DNA of 64,000 nt. It comes from Erythrobacter sp. UBA1916. Its GTDB lineage: Bacteria; Pseudomonadota; Alphaproteobacteria; Sphingomonadales; Sphingomonadaceae. The stretch lies in the NCBI GenBank assembly GCA_002337385.1, contig DDFY01000038.1, positions 1 to 64,000 of the forward strand. The letters run 5' to 3'. A program made the position numbers and the translations under genes. This document shows positions 16,430 through 25,199 of this stretch, piece after piece. Position 1 is the first letter of the stretch. Every line of letters begins with the position of its first letter. The notes beneath the pieces are model-generated. The model saw only the letters and a list, made by a program, of their open reading frames with translations. It searched no databases and was not told where the DNA came from.

Positions 16430-17848
16430 TCAGACTTCGCTAAAACCAACGCCCACGCTCGCGCGGGGTTGTTCCATCTCGGTGCTGGTGACGGGGTAGG
16501 CACAATAGTCGGCGGCATAGAAGGCGGCCGGGCGGTGATTGCCCGAAAAGCCGACCCCGCCGAACGGCGCTGCCGACGAGGCCCCGTTGGTGGGCCGGTT
16601 CCAGTTTACGATCCCTGCGCGGATATTGGCCCAGAAGCGGCTGTACTGCGCCGGATCGCCCCCGACCAGCGAGGCCGAAAGGCCGAACCGGGTGTTGTTC
16701 GCCTCGGCGATGGCATCGTCGAAGTCGTCGACCCTTATCACCTGTAGCAGGGGGCCGAACAGCTCGACGTCGGGGCGCTCGGCCATGCCGGTCACGTCGA
16801 CCAGCGCCGGGGTCACAAAGGGCAGACCTTCGCGCGGACGGCGCATGTGGGTGATCGCCTTGCCGCCATTCGAGATCAGGTACAGGAAGCTCTCGGTCAG
16901 CTGGTCGGCGGTGTGCATGTCGATCACCGGGCCGATAAAGGGCTGCGGATCGTCGAACGGCTCGCCGATCACGATGCGCTCGGTCAGCGCCTTCACCGCG
17001 CCGATCACGTCGTCGTACATCGAGTTCTTCACGATCAGCCGCCGCGCGGCGGTGCAGCGCTGGCCGGCGGTGGTGAAGGCGCTTTGGACGATCAAGGCGG
17101 CGACATCGTCGATCTTGGGCGTATCCCACACCACCAGCGGATTGTTCCCGCCCATCTCGAGCGCGACGATCTTGCCCGGTTCGGTCGCCAGCTTGCGGTT
17201 GATGGCAATGCCAACCTGCGCCGAGCCGGTGAACAGCACGCCATCGACATCGGGATGGGCGACCAGGTCCTTGCCTTCGTCAGGCCCGCCGATCAGCAGC
17301 TGCACCACGGCTTCGGGCACGCCCGCGCGCACGAAGAACGAGAGCAGCTTTTCGCCGACGGCTGGCGTCTTCTCGCTCGGCTTGAGGATGACCGCGTTGC
17401 CCGCGATCAGGGCAGGGATGATGTGGCCGTTGGGCAGGTGGGCGGGGAAATTGTACGGCCCGAGCACCGCCATCACACCGTGCGGCTTGTGCCGCAACGC
17501 GGCGGCGCCCTGGAGCGCGCTGTCGAGTTTGCGCTGGCCGGTACGCTCGGCATAGGCGCGGACCGAAATTTCGACCTTGGCCATCACCGCCTCGACCTCG
17601 GTGCGCGCTTCCCACAAGGGCTTGCCGGTTTCGCGCGCGATCAGTTCGGCGAACTCGTCCTGATCCTTGCGCACTTCGTTGGCGAAGCGGCGCATCCGCT
17701 CGATCCGGGTGGCGAGCGGCTGCGAAGCCCAGGCGGGCCAAGCCTCGCGGGCACGCGCGACCAGTTCGTCGACATTGCCGTGCGGCGCGCGCCACAGCTC
17801 GGCCCCGGTGGCCGGTTCATAGGAAATCAGGTTAGGCACGTCGGACAA
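16430..17848 (-). CDS. astD: Succinylglutamate-semialdehyde dehydrogenase AstD-like
   Basis: 472 aa NAD-dependent aldehyde dehydrogenase. The active-site Cys is in TTAGQRCTAARRL, the catalytic Glu in VALEMGGNNP, and the NAD loop is FTGSAQVG. PYNFPAHLPNGHIIPALIAG matches AstD, the last but one step of the arginine succinyltransferase pathway. The likely start is TTG at 17848. The neighbours are not ast genes (selO upstream, rarD downstream), so it is an orphan here. Its partners may be elsewhere in the genome. Confidence 0.88.
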   Translation of the reverse strand: MSDVPNLISYEPATGAELWRAPHGNVDELVARAREAWPAWASQPLATRIERMRRFANEVRKDQDEFAELIARETGKPLWEARTEVEAVMAKVEISVRAYAERTGQRKLDSALQGAAALRHKPHGVMAVLGPYNFPAHLPNGHIIPALIAGNAVILKPSEKTPAVGEKLLSFFVRAGVPEAVVQLLIGGPDEGKDLVAHPDVDGVLFTGSAQVGIAINRKLATEPGKIVALEMGGNNPLVVWDTPKIDDVAALIVQSAFTTAGQRCTAARRLIVKNSMYDDVIGAVKALTERIVIGEPFDDPQPFIGPVIDMHTADQLTESFLYLISNGGKAITHMRRPREGLPFVTPALVDVTGMAERPDVELFGPLLQVIRVDDFDDAIAEANNTRFGLSASLVGGDPAQYSRFWANIRAGIVNWNRPTNGASSAAPFGGVGFSGNHRPAAFYAADYCAYPVTSTEMEQPRASVGVGFSEV

Positions 17849-17912
17849 GGTCTCGTTTCCTTCAGACTTGGTTTCATCTGTTTCTTAAGGCCACATTTGC
17901 CAACACGCAAAG

Positions 17913-19343
17913 TCACGCTGGCTGAGGCGGTACATGGCCCATTGGTGCGGGCGCATCACCCAGAGCGTCACCCAGCGCGCGCACCCGCGCAAGCTTGGCC
18001 GCGAGTGGCTCCCAGTCGTCGTTCTGCGCGATGGCGTCCCAGATCGCCTCGACCTCCTCGATCAGCATCGATTCGGTCTCAGCACTATCCCAATAGGCGC
18101 TGTCTGACGGCAGCGCGTTGCGGCCCGTCAAAGCCTCGGCCAATGCGCCTTCACCAGCGCGCCCACCGCGATGGCGGTGGAAGAAGGAATCAGGCCCGAT
18201 CTGTCCTTCGCGCATCACCACCTCGGCTGCGCTGACCAGCGCGCGGTCAGCCTCCTCGCCGCCGCTTTCGACACCCAGCCGCCAGCAGAAGCGCCGCAGC
18301 ATGGACGCTTCGTAGAGCGGGCCGAAGCGGTTGAGCGCCGCCAGCAGCGCGTCGCTGTCGGCCAGCGGGCGCAGGGCGATGGCGAGCTGGGCCAGGTTCC
18401 AGCGTATCGCCTCGGGCTGGCGACCGAAGGCATAGAGGCCCTGATGGTCGAAATAGGCGGCGGTGAACTGCGGGTCCCACTTGGGCAGGAAGCGCCAGGG
18501 GCCGTAGTCAAAGCTTTCGCCGGTGAGGTTGATGTTATCGGTGTTGAGCACGCCGTGGACGAAGCCCGCGACCATGTAGCTGGCGGCAAGATCGGCAAGG
18601 CGTTCGGCGGCCTGATGCAGCAGGATCACTGCCGGATTGTCACGCTCGGGTGCATCCTCAGGGGGAAGGGGGCCGGGAAACTGCGCCAGGCAATAGTCGA
18701 CCAGTTGTGCAAGGTGTTCGTGCTCTTCCAGCACCAGCAGCCGCTGAAAGCTGCCTATGCGGATGTGCGAGTGGGAGAGGCGCACCAGCACCGCCGAGCG
18801 GGTCGGGCTGGGCTCGTCGTTGCGCCACAGGCTCTCGCCGGTTTCGATCACCGAGAAGGTCTTGCTGGTGTTCACCCCCAGCGCTTCGAGCATCTCGGTG
18901 GCAAGAATCTCGCGCACCGCGCCTTTCAGCGTCAGGCGGCCATCGCCCGAGCGGCTCCACGGGGTCTGCCCGCTGCCCTTGGTGCCGAGGTCAAGCAGGC
19001 GGTCCGCCCCGTCGCGCAGCTGCGCGAACAGGAACCCGCGTCCGTCGCCAATCTCCGGGTTGTAGGTGCGGAACTGGTGGCCGTGATAACGCAAGGCGAG
19101 CGGCTGGGGCAGGTTGTCGGGCAGGGCCTCGAAGCGGCCAAAATGGGCGATCCATTGCTCGTCGGAAAGCGTGTCGAGACCGACCGTCCGGTCATGCCGC
19201 TGGTTGCGGAAACGCAGGGTTGCCTCGGGGAATGTCGCCGCCTCGACCGGGTCGGCGAGGAAGTCGGCCACTCCGGTGATTTGCGGGTCGGCACGGTAGG
19301 CTGCTGCGGGAGGGGCTTGACGCATAAGCGCATAAGTGGCCAT
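17913..19343 (-). CDS. selO: Protein adenylyltransferase SelO (YdiU/UPF0061)
   Basis: 476 aa, matching the ~480 aa family. SelO is a pseudokinase-fold enzyme that transfers AMP to Ser/Thr/Tyr of proteins in redox stress. Conserved stretches are LRYHGHQFRTYNPEIGDGRG, LGTKGSGQTPWSRSGDGRL and HGVLNTDNINLTGESFDYGP (the catalytic and Mg-binding loop region). ATG 19343 is chosen; ATG 19325 is possible, and neither has a clear ribosome site. Divergent from the alpha/beta hydrolase with ~53 bp between them. Confidence 0.93.
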   Translation of the reverse strand: MATYALMRQAPPAAAYRADPQITGVADFLADPVEAATFPEATLRFRNQRHDRTVGLDTLSDEQWIAHFGRFEALPDNLPQPLALRYHGHQFRTYNPEIGDGRGFLFAQLRDGADRLLDLGTKGSGQTPWSRSGDGRLTLKGAVREILATEMLEALGVNTSKTFSVIETGESLWRNDEPSPTRSAVLVRLSHSHIRIGSFQRLLVLEEHEHLAQLVDYCLAQFPGPLPPEDAPERDNPAVILLHQAAERLADLAASYMVAGFVHGVLNTDNINLTGESFDYGPWRFLPKWDPQFTAAYFDHQGLYAFGRQPEAIRWNLAQLAIALRPLADSDALLAALNRFGPLYEASMLRRFCWRLGVESGGEEADRALVSAAEVVMREGQIGPDSFFHRHRGGRAGEGALAEALTGRNALPSDSAYWDSAETESMLIEEVEAIWDAIAQNDDWEPLAAKLARVRALGDALGDAPAPMGHVPPQPA

Positions 19344-19396
19344 CGCAGCGCCGTGGCGCAACCGGCCCACGCAAGACAAAGGTGGCAGTGCACGCC

Positions 19397-20266
19397 ATGA
19401 CGACGAGCGAATATGCGGATCTGTATTGGGAAAGCGCCGAAGGGCTGAAGCTCCACGCACGCGACTATCCCGGCCCGGCCGACCGCCCCGCGATCCTGTG
19501 TCTGCCCGGCCTCACCCGCAATGCGCGTGATTTCGAGCCGGTGGCGGAGGCCTTCGCTGGCGAGTGGCGCGTGCTTGCGCCTGAGTTCCGCGGACGGGGC
19601 GACAGCGACTATGCCAAGGAATCGGATAGCTACGTTCCGCTCACCTATGTGGACGACGTGCTGGCGCTGGTCGATGAGCTGAAGCTCACCAAGGTGGTCG
19701 CCATCGGCACGTCGCTTGGCGGAATTGTCACGACTCTGCTTGCGCTGCAACGGCCCGACCTGCTGGCGGGCGCGGTGCTTAACGATATCGGCCCGGTGAT
19801 CGAGACCGAGGGGATGGAGCGCATCCGCGACTATGTGGGGCAGGGCCGCAGCTTCCCGACCTGGATGCACGCCGCGCGCGCCCTGCGCGAAAGCTCGCTG
19901 CACATCTATCCCGACTATGCCATCGAGGACTGGCTCACGCTCGCCAAGCGGATGATGTGCGTGGGCAACAACGGCCGCATTGCCTACGACTACGACATGA
20001 AGATTGCCGAGCCGTTCTCCGACCCCGCCGCGCTTGACAACCTCGACCTGTGGCCTGCGTTTGAGGCGCTGGGCGGAAGGCCGGGGCTGGTACTGCGCGG
20101 CGAACTCTCGGATCTGCTCTCGCCCGCGACCTTTGCCGCCATGGGTCAGCGGCTGGCCGGGTTCGACTGCGTGACCGTGCCGCGCGTGGGCCACGCGCCG
20201 ACGCTGGCCGAGCCCGAGGCGCAGGCAGCCATAGCGCGGCTGCTCGAGCGGGTGCTTGGCGCATGA
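19397..20266 (+). CDS. Alpha/beta hydrolase
   Basis: About 289 aa. Oxyanion region ILCLPGLTRNARDF, nucleophile elbow GTSLGG (Ser near residue 106), acid Asp in LRGELSDLLS and catalytic His in PRVGHAPTL near the C-terminus. The fold is clear but the substrate is unknown. The start is ambiguous (GTG 19382 or 19388 precede ATG 19397). It is translationally coupled by ATGA to the downstream glycosyltransferase. Confidence 0.88.
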   Translation: MTTSEYADLYWESAEGLKLHARDYPGPADRPAILCLPGLTRNARDFEPVAEAFAGEWRVLAPEFRGRGDSDYAKESDSYVPLTYVDDVLALVDELKLTKVVAIGTSLGGIVTTLLALQRPDLLAGAVLNDIGPVIETEGMERIRDYVGQGRSFPTWMHAARALRESSLHIYPDYAIEDWLTLAKRMMCVGNNGRIAYDYDMKIAEPFSDPAALDNLDLWPAFEALGGRPGLVLRGELSDLLSPATFAAMGQRLAGFDCVTVPRVGHAPTLAEPEAQAAIARLLERVLGA

Positions 20267-21420
20267 GCAAGGCTCCGCGGATATTGCACCTGCACTCGAC
20301 TTTCGATGCCGGAGGCAAGGAAGTGCGCTGCGTGCGCCTCATCAACCACTGGGGCAAAATCGCCGAACACGCCATCGTGTCGGGCGACCCCGAACGGCGC
20401 GGGGCTGCACACCTGCTGGGCAAGGCGGCGAAGGTCAGCTGGCCGAAGTTTCCCTCGCTCACCGGCAAGCCGACGCCGGGGCGCTTCAAGAAGCTGGCCG
20501 AGGCCATGGCCGGTTATGACCTGATCTGCACTTACAACTGGGGCGCGATCGACGCGGTGATGGCCCACACGCTGTTTGCCGACATGTTCAAGCTGCCCCC
20601 GCTGGTCCATCACGAGGACGGCTTCAACGAAGACGAGGCGGGCGGCCTCAAGTGGCGGCGCAACTTCTATCGCCGCATTGCGCTCGGGCGGACGGCGGCG
20701 CTGGTGGTGCCCTCGCACACATTGGAGACCATTGCGCTTGACGTATGGCAGCAACCGCGCAGCCGCGTGCAACGGATCGCCAACGGCATCGACACCCGCG
20801 CCTTCGCCGCGCCGCCCAAGCGCGACATTTTACCCCGCCTGATCAAGCACAAGGACGAGTTCTGGATCGGGACGCTGGCAGGCCTGCGCAAGGTCAAGCA
20901 GCTCGACATGCTGATCCGCGCCATGACCTATGTTCCGCCCGAATGGCAGCTGGTGATCGCGGGCGAGGGACCGGAGCGCGAGAGCCTGCTTGCGCTGGCC
21001 GAAAGCCTCGGCGTGGAAGACCGCGTGCATCTGCCCGGCTTTGTCGCCGAGCCGCAGAAGCTGGTCGGCCTGTTCGATGTGTTCGCGCTGTCCTCGCAGT
21101 CCGAGCAGCAACCGATTTCCCTGATCGAGGCGATGGCAGCGGGTTTGCCCGCCGTGGCACCGCGCGTGGGTGATATCGCCTCGATGGTGGCGTCAGACAA
21201 CGGCCCCCTGCTGTTCGAAGCGGGCGATCAGGACGCGCTGACGAAGACGCTCGACAGCTTGGCCCGCGATCCCGCCGTGCGCAAACGGATCGGGCAGGCC
21301 AACCGCGACAAGGCTCGCGCCGAATTTGACGAGCGGCGCATGGTGGAGCGTTACCGCGCGCTTTACTGGGGCCTGATGGACCGCAATGCCTTTACCAAGG
21401 CCGATGAGGCCTCGGCTTAG
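20263..21420 (+). CDS. Glycosyltransferase family 4 protein
   Basis: 385 aa GT-B fold. The N-terminal glycine loop is in LHLHSTFDAGGKEVR, the nucleotide-sugar region is WIGTLAGLRKVKQLDMLIRA, and the EX7E motif is in SEQQPISLIEAMAAGLPAVA (near residue 285). It is probably a sugar-transferring enzyme of envelope or exopolysaccharide synthesis; the sugar cannot be told. It starts within the stop of the hydrolase. No other polysaccharide genes are near. Confidence 0.88.
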   Translation: MSKAPRILHLHSTFDAGGKEVRCVRLINHWGKIAEHAIVSGDPERRGAAHLLGKAAKVSWPKFPSLTGKPTPGRFKKLAEAMAGYDLICTYNWGAIDAVMAHTLFADMFKLPPLVHHEDGFNEDEAGGLKWRRNFYRRIALGRTAALVVPSHTLETIALDVWQQPRSRVQRIANGIDTRAFAAPPKRDILPRLIKHKDEFWIGTLAGLRKVKQLDMLIRAMTYVPPEWQLVIAGEGPERESLLALAESLGVEDRVHLPGFVAEPQKLVGLFDVFALSSQSEQQPISLIEAMAAGLPAVAPRVGDIASMVASDNGPLLFEAGDQDALTKTLDSLARDPAVRKRIGQANRDKARAEFDERRMVERYRALYWGLMDRNAFTKADEASA

Positions 21421-21549
21421 GCCTTCATTCTCGGTTCACCCGCGCCGGGTCAGCTGGGCACAGCACCGACACAGTTATTGCCAGTTCCCAGCCGCCCCCC
21501 TAAAGAGCGCGACTTATCCGCCCCAAGCAGGACAGATCGAAACAGACCC

Positions 21550-22326
21550 GTGGCCAGCACTCCGACCGATACGCCCAGTTCGCCAAATACCCGCAAGAGC
21601 GCGACCGACGATGTCTTCATGCGCGAAGTGGATGAGGCTGTCCGTCAGGATGAAGTGGCTGACTTCGTTAAGAAATTCGGCTGGCCAATCGGCATTTTCG
21701 TGGTGCTGGCGCTGGCCGCATTCGGTGGCTGGCTGATCTGGTCAGGGCAGCAGGAAAGCGCGCTGGAGGAAAGCTCCGAGCAGCTGGTCGCCGCGCTGGA
21801 CGAGCTGGAAGCGGGCAATACCGACGTTGCCGACGATGAGCTGGCCCAGATTGTCGCGAGTGGCAGCGAAGGGGCAGCCGGAATGGCGCGCCTGTTGCAG
21901 GCCGGGATCGCGCTGGGTCAGAACAAGACCGACGAGGCCGTCGGCCTTTACGGCCAGGTCGCCAACGACCCCAAGCAGCCGCAGGAAATCCGCGATCTTG
22001 CCAAGGTCCGCATGGTCGCCGCCAACTTTGACAATATGGAGCCGCAGGCGGTGATCGACCAGCTCGGCCCGCTCGCGACGGCAGACAGCCCGTGGTTTGG
22101 CAGTGCAGGCGAGCTCGTGGCTTTTGCCTACCTCGCGCAGGACAAGCCCGATCAGGCCGGGCCGTTGCTCGTCGCCATTGCCAAGGACGAGGACGTTCCG
22201 GAAAGTCTGCGCTCGCGCACCCGGCAGCTGGCAGGCCTGCTTGGCCACGATGCAATCGATGATGTTGATGCCATGCTGGAAGAACTCGGCGCGGCCGGAC
22301 CGCAGCAGGCTGGAGGCTCGCAATGA
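21550..22326 (+). CDS. YfgM-like TPR membrane protein
   Basis: About 258 aa from GTG 21550 (a TTG at 21478 is in frame but gives an unusual N-terminus). A cytosolic acidic segment DDVFMREVDEAVRQDEVADF is followed by one transmembrane helix (PIGIFVVLALAAFGGWLIW). A periplasmic TPR region with Ala-rich helices follows. YfgM (TPR_21) is an ancillary SecYEG-associated periplasmic chaperone encoded before bamB in many proteobacteria. That matches here: bamB overlaps its stop by ATGA. Confidence 0.85.
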   Translation: MASTPTDTPSSPNTRKSATDDVFMREVDEAVRQDEVADFVKKFGWPIGIFVVLALAAFGGWLIWSGQQESALEESSEQLVAALDELEAGNTDVADDELAQIVASGSEGAAGMARLLQAGIALGQNKTDEAVGLYGQVANDPKQPQEIRDLAKVRMVAANFDNMEPQAVIDQLGPLATADSPWFGSAGELVAFAYLAQDKPDQAGPLLVAIAKDEDVPESLRSRTRQLAGLLGHDAIDDVDAMLEELGAAGPQQAGGSQ

Positions 22327-23651
22327 ACCGTAATGTAGGACTTCTGGCCACTCCCATGCTGGCGTTGGCGCTGGCCGGTTGCGGCATGTTCAGCGGCAAG
22401 GAAGAGCCGCGCACGCCCACCCACGGTGAGCGTACCCCGATCCTGTCGCGCATCGCTACGGCGGTTGAGGCCGATCCTGCTCTGGCATCCACAGCGGTCA
22501 TCGTGCCGCCAGCGCGCGTAAACGAGAGCTGGCCGCAGGCCGGTGGTAACGCCGCCAAGGTGGCAGGCCACCTTGCGCTGGGGACCAACCCCACCCGCGC
22601 GTGGACTGCCGACATCGCCGGCAGCACCAAGACCCGCCGCCTCGCCTCCGCGCCAGTGGTGGCAGAGGGGATGGTATTCGCCGTTGATACCTCCGCCGTG
22701 ATCTACGCTTTCGATGCGCAGACCGGCGCCAAGCGCTGGGAACACCAGATCCGCGTTTCGGGCGACCTGGAAGACGCGACCTTCGGCGGCGGCGCTGCCT
22801 ATGACGATGGCCGCATCTATGCGACCAACGGGGTGGGCGATGTCGTTGCGCTCAACGCTTCCGATGGCACCGAGATTTGGCGCGTGAAGCCCTCTGGCCC
22901 GCTGCGCGGCGCGCCGACCGTAGCGTTCAATTCCGTGTTCGTGATGACGCAGGACAACCAGATTTACGCGCTCGCGACCGCCGATGGCGCGGTCGAGTGG
23001 CAGGATTCTGCGGCGACCGGGCAGGCGGGCGTATTCGGCGTGGCAGCTCCGGCTGCCGGGCAGGGCACGGTCGTGGCCGGCTATTCGTCGGGCGAGCTGA
23101 TTGCCTATCGCTATGAAAATGGCCGCAACCTGTGGTCCGACGCGCTTGCGCGCACCTCGATCTCGACTCAGGTCGGCACCTTGACCGACGTTGATGCCGA
23201 TCCGATTATCGATGGTGGTCAGGTCTATGCGCTTGGGCAGGGCGGACGCATGGCCGCCTATCAGCTGACCACCGGCCAGCGTATCTGGGAGCTTAGTCTC
23301 GCAGGGATTTCCACGCCCAGCGTGGTTGGCGAATGGGTCTTCACCCTGACTGACGATTCGCGCATTCTCGCGATTCAGCGCAGCACTGGCCGCATTCGCT
23401 GGATGAACCAGCTTGACCGCTGGCGTAAGCCGAAGGACCGCGAAGGCCCGATTTTCTGGACTGGCCCGGTGCTCGCCAACAACAAGCTCTGGATCGCCAG
23501 CTCACGCGGCGAAGTGCGCACGGTTGACGTGATGAGCGGCACCGACACGCTGTTCACCGAGCTGAAGGAAGGCGTATCGCTGCCGCCGGTGGTGGCCGAT
23601 CAGACGCTCTACATCCTCGACGATAGCGGCAGGATCACGGCCTTCCGCTGA
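22323..23651 (+). CDS. bamB: Outer membrane assembly lipoprotein BamB
   Basis: 442 aa. The signal peptide ends in lipobox LAGC (Cys20), followed by an eight-bladed PQQ-type beta-propeller with repeats such as VYAFDAQTGAKRWEHQ-like blades (IYAFDAQTGAKRWEH, VVALNASDGTEIWRV, IYALATADGAVEWQD). BamB scaffolds the BAM complex on the periplasmic face of the outer membrane. It is coupled to the YfgM-like gene. The usual next gene der (engA) is not present; an ICMT-like gene follows after 65 bp. Confidence 0.93.
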   Translation: MNRNVGLLATPMLALALAGCGMFSGKEEPRTPTHGERTPILSRIATAVEADPALASTAVIVPPARVNESWPQAGGNAAKVAGHLALGTNPTRAWTADIAGSTKTRRLASAPVVAEGMVFAVDTSAVIYAFDAQTGAKRWEHQIRVSGDLEDATFGGGAAYDDGRIYATNGVGDVVALNASDGTEIWRVKPSGPLRGAPTVAFNSVFVMTQDNQIYALATADGAVEWQDSAATGQAGVFGVAAPAAGQGTVVAGYSSGELIAYRYENGRNLWSDALARTSISTQVGTLTDVDADPIIDGGQVYALGQGGRMAAYQLTTGQRIWELSLAGISTPSVVGEWVFTLTDDSRILAIQRSTGRIRWMNQLDRWRKPKDREGPIFWTGPVLANNKLWIASSRGEVRTVDVMSGTDTLFTELKEGVSLPPVVADQTLYILDDSGRITAFR

Positions 23652-23716
23652 GCCCTCGTGCTGCGGCCTCGCCGTATTTATCGCGTCGTTAACCCTCATG
23701 TGCCTATGGCGGCAGT

Positions 23717-25072
23717 ATGAGCAAAGCCGCCATTTCGCCCGCCAGTCGACCTGTCAGTGACGTTTCCACCGGCGTCGGGCTGGTTGGCCTCGTTACGCTG
23801 ATCGCGTGTATCCTGATCGCGCGGGCCTGGCCCACTATCGCGCCCATCGTTGGCATCGGGGTGGGCCGCGGCCCCCTGTCTGGCCCCAGCGCTGCGCTGC
23901 TGACGATGGTTCTGACGGGCCTTGCCATGGCGACATGGTCGATTGTGGTCGACAAGGTGCACCGGCGTCCCTCCACGGGGATCGACTGGGCCAACCGGCG
24001 GCCGCTCGAAGAAACCATCGATATTTCGGTCACCAAGCTTGCGGGCCTGTGGGCGACCTGGGCGGTGATCGGCGTCGTCTACTATCTCGGTCGCTGGTAC
24101 TGGGAAGGGCAATATGTTTTCGCCATGGAGGTGATCGGCTTCGCGATCGTGCCGATGTTCATCCTCTCGGTGCCCTATGTGCTGATGCTCGACCGCGTGA
24201 TGATCAAGCCGCGTGACCATGCCTGGCACTTTGGCGCAATGCTGATCGGGCGCGAAGCCTTCGACATGGACGAGGTGAAGAAGCACTGGCGCGCATGGGC
24301 GATCAAGGGCTTCTTCTCGGCCTTCATGATCTCGATTTTGCCGATCGGCTTTGCCCATGTGGTGGAGGTAAACATTGGCGAGGCGCTGAACGATCCGTTC
24401 CGCTTCGGCCTGATGATGTTTGAATTCCTGTTCGTGATTGACGTGCAGATAGGCACGGTCGGCTATCTGCTGACGATGCGCCCGCTCGATGCGCATATCC
24501 GTTCGGGCAATCCGTTTCTGGCCGGCTGGCTGGCCGCGCTGCTGTGTTATCCGCCGTTCGTCTATGGCTTCATGGGCAATGGCGGCGCGATCCAGTACGA
24601 ATACAATACTGCGGGCTGGGGGCACTGGTTCGAGGGCCACACCACCTTGCTGTGGGTATGGGCCATGTGGCTGGCTTTCCTGACGGCGATCTATGCCTGG
24701 GCGACGGTTGCCTTCGGCATCCGCTTTTCGAACCTCACCTATCGCGGTGTGCTCACGCACGGACCGTACCGCTTCAGCCGCCATCCGGCCTATCTGTCGA
24801 AGAATGCGTTCTGGTGGTTCTCGGTGCTGCCGTTCCTTGTCACGAGCAATTCGCTGGTCGACGCGGTGCGCAACACCGTGTTCCTGGGGCTGGTGAGCGG
24901 GATCTACTACTGGCGCGCACGGACCGAAGAAGCGCATCTGCTCGGCGAAGATCCCAAGTATCGCGAATACTACGCGTGGATGAGCGAACATGGCCTGATC
25001 ACCGCGCCGTTGACGCGGTTTTTCAAACGGATGAACCCGCGCCGGGGAATGGTAGCGCAACCGGCCGAGTAG
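23717..25072 (+). CDS. Large polytopic membrane protein with ICMT-like C-terminus
   Basis: 451 aa. About eight to ten hydrophobic helices form the first ~340 residues. A C-terminal isoprenylcysteine carboxyl methyltransferase/PEMT-like core then carries GPYRFSRHPAYLSKN and RTEEAHLLGEDPKYREYYAW, the SAM- and substrate-binding motif pair of that superfamily. Bacterial ICMT-like proteins are usually ~200 aa, so the long N-terminal membrane domain is unusual. The substrate is unknown. It follows bamB, and an inverted repeat element separates it from ubiA. Confidence 0.78.
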   Translation: MSKAAISPASRPVSDVSTGVGLVGLVTLIACILIARAWPTIAPIVGIGVGRGPLSGPSAALLTMVLTGLAMATWSIVVDKVHRRPSTGIDWANRRPLEETIDISVTKLAGLWATWAVIGVVYYLGRWYWEGQYVFAMEVIGFAIVPMFILSVPYVLMLDRVMIKPRDHAWHFGAMLIGREAFDMDEVKKHWRAWAIKGFFSAFMISILPIGFAHVVEVNIGEALNDPFRFGLMMFEFLFVIDVQIGTVGYLLTMRPLDAHIRSGNPFLAGWLAALLCYPPFVYGFMGNGGAIQYEYNTAGWGHWFEGHTTLLWVWAMWLAFLTAIYAWATVAFGIRFSNLTYRGVLTHGPYRFSRHPAYLSKNAFWWFSVLPFLVTSNSLVDAVRNTVFLGLVSGIYYWRARTEEAHLLGEDPKYREYYAWMSEHGLITAPLTRFFKRMNPRRGMVAQPAE

Positions 25073-25090
25073 GGGGGGCATTCTCCGCAT

Positions 25091-25189
25091 CCGCTCGCCC
25101 CGAGCTTGTCGAAGGGCTGGCTTTCCTTCGGGCCACGCGCCAGGTTTTCGAAGGTGGGGATGATCCTTCAATAAGCTCTGGATGCGCGG
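25091..25189. repeat. REP/BIME-like inverted repeat (degenerate copy)
   Basis: The left arm (25091-25114) carries GAGCTTGTCGAAG, and the right arm (25166-25189) is an imperfect inverted copy (CTTCAATAAGCTC). About 50 bp lie between. The same arm sequence occurs in better-preserved form at 48129-48213. This is an intergenic dispersed palindromic repeat between convergent genes. Confidence 0.65.
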
Positions 25190-25199
25190 ATCGCAGGGC

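Noticed and set aside
16847..18235. 462-codon plus-strand frame across astD and selO
   Set aside because: It bridges two minus-strand genes with strong family motifs and has no domain of its own.
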